This document shows positions 7,780 through 17,600 of a stretch of 64,000 nt of DNA, one piece after another; the first letter of the stretch is position 1; the number at the start of each line of letters is the position of its first letter. Source of the stretch: Yamagishiella unicocca (Eukaryota; Chlorophyta; Chlorophyceae; Chlamydomonadales; Volvocaceae). The notes under the pieces are model-generated. The model was given only the letters and a program-made list of their open reading frames with translations, had not been told where the DNA came from and searched no databases. Location of the stretch: contig BDSL01000172.1 in the NCBI GenBank assembly GCA_003116995.1, forward strand, positions 1-64,000. Reading direction: 5' to 3'. The position numbers and the translations under genes are program-made.

Positions 7780-9363
7780 ATGAATAAGACACCAAGGATT
7801 GAAATATACAAAGACGAGTTGAAAATTATTAACTCACATGGATATAGTATAAAATCAATTATTGGAGCGGGTTCCTTTGGTAAGGTCCTTAAGGTGAGTC
7901 ATGACAGACAAAAATATGCAGTGAAGATTTCTTCAACTCATACCGATCAATACAAAGAATTGGCTGATAATGAGATTCGTATAATGGAATATTTAAATAT
8001 TCTAATAAACAACCGACAAATTTACCCATCAGCATGTGTTTCAGTCTTAAAGTATTTCAGAGACGATCTAAACCATAAAATATACATGGTTATGGAATTT
8101 GCTAAAAAGACGTTATCCACTTATCTCAAGGAAAAAAAGGAAAAGAATGTGTGTGAAGTAGTCAATGGCAAACTCAATAAGAGTTCCAAGAAAAAATTAA
8201 AGCTTGCATATCAATTCTTACTAGGTGTAAGTTCTTTACACACAAACAATGTTATACATGGTGATCTGAAGCCTGATAACTTATTGATAGTCAAGGTCGA
8301 GAAAGGGCGCGATATAAGGACTGAACTAAAAATTTCTGATTTTGGCTTGGCCTGTATTGATGGCTTCATCAGCACAGATGATTATACATATAAAAAAATA
8401 CGATGCCAAAACGTAGGTACTCCACTATATATGCAAACTCAACTATTAAAAAATGAAAAAGTCACAATATCAAAAGGTAGTGATTTATACAGTGTCGGAG
8501 TGATTCTTTTTCAAATGTTTTCATGTCTAGATATACCATTTGCTGTACTAAAACAATTTGCCGTTATAAAAGGAAACACAATTAATGGTCCTTATGAAGA
8601 AGGATACAATCGAGCGTATGCTGAAGCCGCCTACGATGCAGTGGAAAAACAGGTTATAAGAGGATTCGGAACTCACAATATAGTTATTCGTGACGTAGTT
8701 TTATCTTTTCTTGACCCCGACAGGAATAATTCTACGGTACTCAGCAATGCTATCAAATCCTTTGAAACAATTTATGAAAGGCTAAAAGAATATAGACGTG
8801 AAATTCTTCCAATAAAAGGACAAAGACCAACAACAGGACAAACAACAGGACAAACAAGACCAACAATAAGAGAAACAGTACCAACAACAGGACAAACAAC
8901 AAGACAAACAACAGGACAAACAACAAGACAAACAACAGGACAAACAACAAGACAAACAACAGGACAAACAACAGGACAAACAACAAGACAAACAACAGGA
9001 CCAACAACAAGACAAACAACAGGACCAACAACAAGACAAACAGTACCAACAACAGGACAAACAAGACAAACAATAAGAGAAACAGTATCAACAACAGGAC
9101 AAACAAGACAAACAACAGGACAAACAAGACAAACAACAGGACAAACAACAGGACAAACAAGACCAACAACAGGACAAACAACAGGACAAACAAGACCAAC
9201 AACAGGACGAACAAGACCAACGACAAGACAAAACGGTGGAACAGCAGTAGTTTACAGAAGTCGGCAAATTAAAAACACTATAAAAGGTATCAAAACTAGA
9301 AGAGCAATACCTGCTAGCAAAAACACTAGCAAAATTATAAATAAAAAACAAAAAAATATTTGA
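7780..9363 (+). CDS. Serine/threonine protein kinase with Gln-Thr repeat tail
   Basis: 527 aa from ATG at 7780. The frame is open from 7582, but that would overlap the upstream gene by 161 bp. The kinase motifs are in order: glycine loop GAGSFGKV, VAIK-type lysine in YAVKIS, alpha-C Glu in NEIRIMEYL, catalytic HGDLKPDN (Gly for the usual Arg of HRD), DFG in ISDFGLACI, GTPLYM in the activation segment, and SDLYSVGVILF. So it should be active. After residue about 345 comes a 140-residue run of GQTT/RQTT units encoded by 12-bp DNA repeats, then a basic tail. The gene is clearly AT-richer than its neighbours. Confidence 0.92.
   Translation: MNKTPRIEIYKDELKIINSHGYSIKSIIGAGSFGKVLKVSHDRQKYAVKISSTHTDQYKELADNEIRIMEYLNILINNRQIYPSACVSVLKYFRDDLNHKIYMVMEFAKKTLSTYLKEKKEKNVCEVVNGKLNKSSKKKLKLAYQFLLGVSSLHTNNVIHGDLKPDNLLIVKVEKGRDIRTELKISDFGLACIDGFISTDDYTYKKIRCQNVGTPLYMQTQLLKNEKVTISKGSDLYSVGVILFQMFSCLDIPFAVLKQFAVIKGNTINGPYEEGYNRAYAEAAYDAVEKQVIRGFGTHNIVIRDVVLSFLDPDRNNSTVLSNAIKSFETIYERLKEYRREILPIKGQRPTTGQTTGQTRPTIRETVPTTGQTTRQTTGQTTRQTTGQTTRQTTGQTTGQTTRQTTGPTTRQTTGPTTRQTVPTTGQTRQTIRETVSTTGQTRQTTGQTRQTTGQTTGQTRPTTGQTTGQTRPTTGRTRPTTRQNGGTAVVYRSRQIKNTIKGIKTRRAIPASKNTSKIINKKQKNI
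8818..9232. repeat. 12-bp coding tandem repeat in the kinase gene
   Basis: Imperfect array of ACAACAGGACAA / ACAACAAGACAA units encoding GQTT and RQTT tetrapeptides. Higher-order duplications are visible. The antisense Leu/Cys-rich frames are shadows. Confidence 0.9.
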
Positions 9364-9510
9364 ATCAATGTTTGACCATCGTTACTGTTTGATTGATGTT
9401 TGAATGTCTTTATTGGATGTCATTTTTCTTCCTCGTCACACATGTAGACCTATAAATTATTCAAGATCGTCGAATACCTTAGTTTCAAAGAGGATGATTA
9501 TTGACCGTGA

Positions 9511-10779
9511 TTATATCCCTGCGTGTATTATATTAGCGCCCCATTCGAGCAGGAGCTGCACTGTTTCAATGTGCTCATTTTTAGACGCCACATACAATGC
9601 ATAATCACCGACAGCATGTATATTAGCACCCCTTTCGAGCAGTAGTTCTACTATCTGTGTGTGACCATGTTCAGACGCCTGGAGCAGTGCGTAATCATTT
9701 TGTGCATGTACATCAGCACCATTGTCGAGCAGGAGCTCTACAATCTTGATCTGACCATTGCCAGATGCCTGCCACAGTAAGCAACACTTCCCAGCATGTA
9801 CATTAGCACCCCTGTCAAGGAGGAGCTGCACAGTCTGAATGTGATGTTTACGAACCGCCGATTGCAGCGCTCGATCATCCCGTGCGTGTATATCAGCGCC
9901 CCTGTTGAGCAGGAGTTGAACAAGCTGATTTTGACCTTGATTAGATGCCAAGTTCAATGCTGCATCATACCATGTATGTACATCAGCGCCCCTGTTGAGC
10001 AGGAGTTCTACAGTCTGGGTGTGACCATGTGTAGATGCCAAGCGTAATGCACGGTCAACTATATCGTGTACATCAATGCACCTGTCGAGCAGGAGTTCTA
10101 ATGTCTGTGTGTGACCATTTACAGACGCCCCATACAGAGCGTTGTTATTTTGCGCATGTACATCAGCGCCTCTGTCAAGCAGGAGTTCTACAGTCTGAGT
10201 GTGGCCATATTCAGATGCCTGTAACAGTGCATAATCATTTTGCGCATGTACATCAGCGCCGCCGTCGAGCAGGATTTCTACAGTCTTACTGTAACCATTG
10301 CGCGATGCCATGCACAGTGCGTACCCATTTCGAGCGTGTACATCAGCGCCTTTGTCCAGAAGAAGCTGCACAAGGACCCTATGGTCGCCGGCAGATGCCC
10401 ACATCATCAGGTCGCTAACATACTTGGAATAGTGCTCCTGCTCATATTCTTCAAGAATAGACAGAAAACTAACAAGTATTTTCATGTAACTGCTATGAAA
10501 ATAAGCATAAATATGCTGTAGAGCATTGATGTTGAGTTCGGAGTATGTCTTTGACAATGATGTCTTTGACACTGGAGTTGACACACGATCGTGTCTGTCA
10601 ATAAGGACATTGTACAGGATTCGAGCACATGTCAGCGGCTCAGAGACCTTGATCCTGTCATATGTATCTTTGAAGAATTTGCAGCTTTGTTGCAGGCTCC
10701 TGTAACCATTGCTTCGAATAATTATATTTATAATTATGTCATGTGGCATATCGACAAGATGACATACATTTCCGACCAT
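9511..10779 (-). CDS. F-box/ankyrin repeat protein
   Basis: 422 aa from ATG at 10779. An F-box-like N-terminus (residues about 8-40, MPHDIIINIII...SLQQSCKFFKDTY) is followed after a spacer by about nine or ten ankyrin repeats of 33 residues with the core ALxxASxxGHTQxVELLLDRGADVHAxN. By family knowledge it is an adaptor that may bring host proteins to a ubiquitin ligase. It is a paralogue of the gene at 10954-12245: the first 110 residues are nearly superimposable, so the pair arose by tandem duplication. Confidence 0.9.
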   Translation of the reverse strand: MVGNVCHLVDMPHDIIINIIIRSNGYRSLQQSCKFFKDTYDRIKVSEPLTCARILYNVLIDRHDRVSTPVSKTSLSKTYSELNINALQHIYAYFHSSYMKILVSFLSILEEYEQEHYSKYVSDLMMWASAGDHRVLVQLLLDKGADVHARNGYALCMASRNGYSKTVEILLDGGADVHAQNDYALLQASEYGHTQTVELLLDRGADVHAQNNNALYGASVNGHTQTLELLLDRCIDVHDIVDRALRLASTHGHTQTVELLLNRGADVHTWYDAALNLASNQGQNQLVQLLLNRGADIHARDDRALQSAVRKHHIQTVQLLLDRGANVHAGKCCLLWQASGNGQIKIVELLLDNGADVHAQNDYALLQASEHGHTQIVELLLERGANIHAVGDYALYVASKNEHIETVQLLLEWGANIIHAGI

Positions 10780-10953
10780 CGTTACTGGTCTATTATTTTG
10801 TTATTTGTTATTTAAGGTTTCGTTGTAATCCTTGTATTCGTATTATTACTTTCTTTTAGAATCTGATGAAAAACATCCAAGGATCATCTAAAAGTGTATA
10901 ATGAAATAATATGGAAGTTATAGATTTTAACAATGAGGATACAAATATTGACT

Positions 10954-12245
10954 TTACACCAGCGCCCCTCTGTTGATCAGGAGCTGCTTTGTTTGGATGT
11001 GACCACTGAGCGCCGCCATACGCAATGCATAATCATTGTTTGAATGTACATCAGCTCCTCTGTCAAGCAGGAGTTCTACAGTTTCTGTGTGACCTTCCAA
11101 AGATGCCGCACACAATGCATTGTCACCTTGAGCATGTACATTAGCAGCGTTGTGCCCGTATTAACTAAACCTTAAGTTTGTTTTACAAAGTGATTTAAGG
11201 GTGTCTTGTTACGGGCACAACGCTGTACATTAGCACCTCTGTCAATCAGGAGTTCCACAATCTGTCTATAACCATTTCTCGACGCAATGCACAATGCATA
11301 ATCATTGTCTGAATGTACATCAGCGCCCCTGTTGAGCAGGAGTTCTACAATCTGAGTGTGACCACACGAAGATGCAGCGCGTAGTGCGGCACTTTTATTC
11401 ACACATTTTGCATGTACACTAGTACCCGTGTTTGCATGTACGACAATATCATTCTTGTCGAGCAAGAGTTTAACTATTTGAAAGTGTCCATTAGATGACG
11501 CATTACACAGTGCGTCATCATTATGATATTGTTTACTATTTGCATCTGCATGTATATCAGCGCCCCTGTCGAGCAGGAGTTCTACAATCTGCGTGTCTCC
11601 ATTGTAAGATGCCAGGCGCAATGCATAATCAATTTGTGCTTGTACACCAACGCCCTTGTTGAGCAGAAGTTCAACAATCTGTGCGTGACCATCGACAGAC
11701 GCACGCATCAGTAACCAATCGTTGTTCACATGTACATCAGCACCCCTATTAATCAGGAGTTTTACAGACTCAGTGTGACCTTTGTCAGATGCCGCGTACA
11801 GAGCATTGTCACCTTGAGCATGTACATCAGCGCCTTTGTCGAGGAGGACCTCCACAACATTTGTCAGACCATTATGAGATGCCCACATTAGGAGGTCGAC
11901 AACATACTTGGAATAGTGCTCCTGCTCATGTTCTTTAAGAATAGTCAGGAATCTTTCGAGTACTTCCATGTATCTAGCGTGAAAAGAATCGTAAAGATGC
12001 TGTAGAGTCTTGTTGTTGAGTTTGAAATATGACGTTGACAATGATTTTGACACACGATCGTGTCTGTCAATAAGGACATTGTACAGGATTCGAGCACATG
12101 TCAGCGGCTCAGAGACCTTGATCTTGTCATATGTCTCTCTGAAATATTTGCAGCTTTGCTGCAAGCTCGTGGAACCATTGCTTCGAACAATGATATCTCT
12201 AATTACGTCCTGAGGTAAATCGAAAAGACCTGGAGAATATAGCAT
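10954..12245 (-). pseudogene. F-box/ankyrin gene broken by a MITE
   Basis: ATG at 12245 opens an F-box/ankyrin frame that now stops at 11172, inside an 81-bp transposable element (357 aa, last eight or so codons element-derived). The ankyrin coding sequence resumes on the other side and runs to a natural TAA at 10954, adding about two further repeats. The element plus one 8-bp duplication is 89 bp, which is not a multiple of three. Removing exactly that length would put the two parts back in one frame. A shortened protein with nine repeats could still be made. Confidence 0.88.
11145..11225. mobile_element. hAT-like MITE, 81 bp, inside ankyrin gene
   Basis: Termini CAGCGTTGTGCCCGTA / TACGGGCACAACGCTG and a perfect 8-bp target duplication TACATTAG at 11137-11144 and 11226-11233. 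The sequence is identical over all 81 bp to the copy at 56680-56760, so it moved recently. Confidence 0.95.
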
Positions 12246-12437
12246 TCTTATTGGTTGAAGTTATTGAAATTATTTGAAGTTGTCGCAAGTTATATTGATT
12301 TACATTAGTTACTACGTCAATGATGTACATTTCAGACTATTTCAGACTCATCAGAACATCACATTCACCACACGTGTTGACCACATAATGTCCTCAATTT
12401 CCTCAAATGCATGCGACCCTTTCCAGAATCATCGGAA

Positions 12438-13690
12438 TCATTTTAGTCGATTATTTACTAGCGGCGAGTGACACCGCGCCATCAATGCGTCTATGTATGT
12501 GTCAATGCGGCGACGTCCCTTGGACGGAATCAGGCTTTTGAAAAGCTCCCATGAGTCAAGCACCATGCAGATGAACTGTAACCGCGAATTGTTGTCAGTG
12601 TATGGCAGACAGAGATTCTGTAGTCGTATGATGACATCCTTCGGTAAGCCATAGTACTCTGTCTGAAGGTCGAGTAATGATATGAAGGCGACGAAGAAGA
12701 TAACGACAAGGAAATGAAATGAAGGGCTGCACAGCATAAATGTCCTTAATAAAGATGCCTGGTCACATTCGTAGCCCCGGAGATTATCTTTGTCCGTCGG
12801 CACGCTCATTTTGGTGTGATTAATGATGGACATGAAGAGTACCGAAGCGGTGCTGGCAAATGTAGATACAATATACGTTGACTCATTGCTGTCCAGGAGG
12901 TAGTCGCGGTAGACGATAGCGATGTGGTCGAGGATTTTGCTCTTCCGCATTTGCAATATGATGTCTGGAACATCCATGACGAAAGGAATTACGATACCGA
13001 CTCCCTTGAGGGTGTTGACCGTGACTATCCTGCCAACACTGCCCGTGGGTCGGCACTTGGTGACGCATTTTGCGCTGAGTCCAAAGTAGTTGAGGTCCAT
13101 CAAGAGCTTTCCGGTCCGTGCAAGATATAATTTATTATCTTCAGGCACGTATTTCAATGCAGTGAGGATGTTGGCCATCATAGACGTCGCAGTGTCTGCT
13201 ATGTCAAAGCATAACATAACCATGTAATGAGCATCATATTGAAATGATGGCACAGCTAAACACATATCAATGATACTTTCCACTGTGTATATTGATGATA
13301 TGAGTAGTAACGAAGGAACAGCCCAGTTGGTTGGGCCCACAATGTTGAGCTTCCCAACGTTGGCACATACGACCTCTTGTTTGTTGTCAATATAGTTAAT
13401 CCATGTGTTGACCAACGCCAGGTTCTTGTAAGTTTCTGCCAGGAGGGTACCTGAAACGTTGGTACGGCCAGCGTTGAGCCATTATGAACGAAACCTTTAG
13501 TTTGTTTTACAAAGTTATTTTTGGAGTAATGCAAGTACGGCGACAACGCTGGCTTTTTACCTGACAAGTCCCACACCAATCGCTTGGCCTTCAAGATGTC
13601 GCACAAACTCTGCCATGCCTGTAGAGTTTTTCTATCAACCGATTCAGCTTTCAGGGCCACTCGCACACCCTTCGATTTCTTTCTCGTCAT
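12438..13690 (-). pseudogene. Membrane protein gene broken by a MITE
   Basis: The gene starts with ATG at 13690 (basic N-terminus MTRKKSKG) and reads about 45 codons before entering a diverged element. The original frame past the element is the long one ending with TGA at 12438, whose first ATG is at 13415. The two parts are offset, and the offset equals that of a standard 81-bp element plus an 8-bp duplication. The downstream part (325 aa) has several hydrophobic segments (near residues 30-50, 145-160, 180-195 and 235-255), so a multi-pass membrane protein. Family not recognised. The 325-aa part may still be expressed. Confidence 0.75.
13469..13551. mobile_element. Diverged hAT-like MITE, 83 bp
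   Basis: Ends CAGCGTTG and CAACGCTG are intact, with TTTAGTTTGTTTTACAAAG in the core, but many internal differences. No 8-bp duplication directly abuts it. An imperfect repeat (10 of 12 bases, TACCTGAAACGT / TACCTGACAAGT) lies about 8-10 bp outside each end. An older insertion than the others. Confidence 0.8.
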
Positions 13691-14060
13691 CGCTGCACAA
13701 TTTGGAGACAATTGAAGACTATTGGAGATTGTTGGAGATTGTTGGAGATTAACAGTTGAAGATATGAAGATATATTGTTTGCAAAGACCATAATCCAGGC
13801 TATTTATTATTGTTATTAATCGTATTTCTCCCCATCCCCCTCCCCGGAGCAATACGATATTTACATGTCGTACTTGTCAATTAAGAAAAAGGAAAAGGTA
13901 TATAATGTGAGAATACAGTAAGTGTGACGTATATGTGAAATGTTCAAGCGAGCTGTCTGCATATCTACAACAACAACAAACAATTCCCAAGTTAGATCGG
14001 CCATCAGGCTGTATTATCCATCTGACCCAATCGCAATCAATCATACGCGCCATTCGGAAT
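13691..14060. other. Divergent promoter region
   Basis: 370 bp between the start of the minus-strand membrane-protein gene and the plus-strand gene at 14061. It includes a GTTGGAGATT tandem repeat at 13731-13751. Open reading in two frames from 13935/13940 may be the N-terminus of the next gene. Confidence 0.5.
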
Positions 14061-14531
14061 ATGCATGCCATCAAACGGCTGCAGCAAAAGATACCGAGTG
14101 TGTTTGTAGTGGCTGCTGGTATTGAGAACATTGAGAACATTGAGAACGATGATCATCTACTCGGCAGTAAGAACGAAGGGGAGGTATTCTTTTTTGAGCT
14201 CAGCGAGGTCGGGGACGTTGGGGACATTGGGGACGTTGGAGACATTGAGGACGTTGGAGACATTGAGGTATCTTCGATAGGTGATGTGAATTATCATCAT
14301 GGAAAGAGAGAACATAATCCGAAGGAATTAAAAAAAGAATTAAAAGACATCATTGCCATTGGCGAAACAACAAAAACAACAACAACAACAAAAATGAATG
14401 GAGCGAACATCTTAGGTGTTGCTGAGCATCTAAAAAGGATATATCATGACTGCAATCAACGTTGGAGCAACAAAAGAAGTAATACTGCATCAAGCACGCC
14501 ATCTGTGGTCATCATGGGATTTCGAGTTTGA
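14061..14531 (+). CDS. Hypothetical protein with Gly-Asp repeats
   Basis: 156 aa from the first in-frame ATG at 14061. The frame is open back to GTG at 13935, and the extension (about 42 residues) also looks like protein, so the start is uncertain. The middle carries an acidic VGDVGDIGDVGDIEDVGDIE repeat (from about 14210), followed by a Lys-rich helix and a Thr run. Function unknown. It lies 105 bp upstream of Rpb1 on the same strand. Confidence 0.55.
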   Translation: MHAIKRLQQKIPSVFVVAAGIENIENIENDDHLLGSKNEGEVFFFELSEVGDVGDIGDVGDIEDVGDIEVSSIGDVNYHHGKREHNPKELKKELKDIIAIGETTKTTTTTKMNGANILGVAEHLKRIYHDCNQRWSNKRSNTASSTPSVVIMGFRV

Positions 14532-14636
14532 TGAAAATTTTGATGAAAAGCAAATATAAATTATTTTTTACACGATCTCCTGTGTATAAAGGAAGATAGC
14601 ATTTCGATTGCTTACTACACTAGATTTCTTATTATT

Positions 14637-17600
14637 ATGACCTTGTACAAAGAACTTTCTTTCGATGGGGAAGAGTGTGTCTCTCGTATCAAAGGTATCC
14701 AGTTTTGCATCCTTGGACCCGATGAAATTAGGAACAGATCGGTGGCTGAGATCACAAAGACGGACACGTATGCCATCAATGAACCCGTCATGAATGGTCT
14801 CTTTGACCCCCGCATGGGCGTCATAGACAACAACAAGATTTGCAAAACATGCGAACAGCGAAACACTTTCTGCCCGGGCCACTTTGGCCACATCGAAATG
14901 GCACGCCCACTCTTCTACGTGCAGTTTTTCAGCATCGTCCAAAAGCTCCTACGCTGCGTGTGCTTCAGATGCAGCAAGATTTTAGTGGACCTCAACGATC
15001 CCTCTATTATGCTGTTCCTATCAAAGAAGCACAACAGGCCCAAGAAGTGGGAATACATGCACAAACTATGCAGCAGCGTCAAGAAATGCGGTAAAGAAAC
15101 AATTGATGGGTGCGGTGCACGCCAGCCAGACCGCATCGCAAAGATGGACGCAATGAAGATCCTAATGGAGTGGAAGGACCTTGGATCCGATGATGCTCAG
15201 GGAGAGAATGCCGCACCACAAATGGCCGCCGATAAGATAGTTCGAAGGGTGCTCGGGGCTGATGATGTCTTGCGCATCCTGCGCCGTATCACGGATGAGG
15301 ATGCTGACGCATTGGGCTTCTGTCCAAAATTCAACCGTCCGGAGTGGATGCTCTGCACTGTGCTGCCCGTCCCGCCCCCCTGCGTCCGTCCATCCGTGCG
15401 CAATGACACGGGCGTACGAAAAGAGGACGACCTGACACACAAGCTGGGAGACATTATTAAGTATAATAATTTGGTGAAAACAAAGATCGAGCGCGGCGCA
15501 TCATACGATACTGTGGAATGGCATGTTTCCATGCTGCAGCAACATGTCGCAACGCTCATTGACAACACCGGCTCTTTTGTCTCTAAAGACAGGACGGGCA
15601 GAGTGTTCCGGACTATCTGCGACCGTCTGAACCGCAAAGAAGGGCGAATCCGAGGCAACCTCATGGGCAAGCGTGTTGACTTCTCAGCACGAACAGTCAT
15701 CACACCAGACCCGAACATCAGTATTGACGAGTTGGGTGTGCCCATCCGGATTGCCATGAATTTGACCTTCCCAGAGGTTGTAAACAAGTTCAACATCAAT
15801 GACCTGTATCGACTCGTACGAAGTGGTCCAGATGTGTACCCGGGGGCTAAGCACATTCGGAAGGGCAGCAGGACCATCAGGCTACGTGGCAATAATCGTG
15901 AATCCATAGAGCTCGAGTTCGGTGATGTTGTGGAGCGTCACCTGCTCAATGGTGATTACGTCCTTTTTAATCGTCAACCATCACTGCACAAGATGAGCAT
16001 GATGGCTCACAGGGTTCGAGTCATGCCACACAACACGTTCCGACTCAACGTCTGTGTTTGCGCCAGCTACAATGCCGACTTTGACGGAGACGAAATGAAC
16101 ATGCACGTCCCACAGTCCCTGCAGAGCCACGAGGAGATTGTACAGCTGGCTGCTGTGCCACGTCACATCATCAGCCCGCGCCACAGCAGGCCCATCATAA
16201 GCATCGTCCAGGATGTGGCACTTGGTGTCTTCCGTATCACGCAGCAACACGTCACGGTCAATGAGAAGCAGCTATTTAACCTCGTTTGTAGCAACCCCGT
16301 CTTCGATGGGGAGCTGCCCCTGCCCGACCCTTCAGCCAGTAAATCTGGCATCCCCAAATGGACGGGTCGACAACTTCTGTCGACTATTATCCCACCAACG
16401 ACAATGTTGTCCATGTACCTTGACAAGAAGCCCGACGATGCCGGTTTCGTCGAGGGCGACCACCACATATCAATCCGGTGTGGCACACTCGAGTCTGGCG
16501 TCCTGACAACCAAGGCGTTCACAGAACCTGCACGTGGCCTGATCCGGAACATTGTCAATGATGGTGGCTCTGAGATGGTGACGCTATTTTTGAACAACAC
16601 ACAAAAGCTCATCTGTGATTGGCTCCTCCTGTCGGGTTTCTCGGTGGGCATCTCAGACCTCATGGCGCCCGCGTACAAGCGGAAGAACATCAATGCCAAG
16701 ATAGTCGAAATGCACGATGGTGTCGCTAAGAAGATTTCTGACCTGCATGCTGGAGTAATGAAGAACGTGTCAACGCTCAGCAATCGCGCATTCTTCGAGA
16801 GCCAGATTGAAAGCCAGACGCGTGCGTGTATAGAGGCCGTGGAGAAGGTCGCGCTGGGTGAGATCGATGTGCATAACAACCGCATGCTCAACATGATCAA
16901 GAGTGGTTCCAAGGGTCAGGCGCTGAATTTTATTCAAATCCTCGCTTGTCTAGGCCAGCAGGTTATCGATGGCCAGCGCATACCCGACGGATTTGATCAC
17001 AGGACGCTACCACACTTCACAAAGTATGATGATGGACCCGCAAGTCGGGGCTTCGTGGAACACTCGTTTGTGGAAGGCCTTTCACCCGAAGAGTTCTTCT
17101 TCCACGCCCAAGCAGGGCGTGTAGGTCTGATTGACACTGCGGTGCGCACCAGCGAGACCGGATACATCCAGCGGCGCCTTGTAACGTTCATGCAGGATTT
17201 GAAGGTGCACACTGACCTCACAGTGCGCAATTCAGCAGGTCAGATCGTGCAGTTCCTGTACGGGGAGGATGGCATCGATGCAACCAAGGTCGAATACCAG
17301 ATCCTTCCCTACGTCGAGATGGAGGTGTCTGTCGTGGTGCGCGATAACATGATTGCTGACATCAGTGAACTCCGAGACATCCTGACACCCGATGTCCTCG
17401 CAACCCCTGTCGATGAGGAGCGCATGGAAAGCTTTGTGAAGCAGCTCGTAAAGGACAGGGAGTTCGCAATTGAGGTCAAGAAAGGACAGATGGACACTCA
17501 GGTCATGCACCCAGTCAACATATCAATCATGATTATGAAGGCGCATGAGCTCATCAAAATGACGACGCCGAGTGTGCTATGCGACATTCATCCCCATCGG

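Noticed and set aside
11135..11235. 12-bp target duplications (TG-N8-CA) around the MITEs
   Set aside because: At 11145 the flanks match over 12 bp if the element is taken to start at GCG. Other copies (53790, 58985, 62511) match only over the inner 8 bp, with CA/TG belonging to the element ends. Eight is the consistent length; the outer matches at some sites are chance or target preference.
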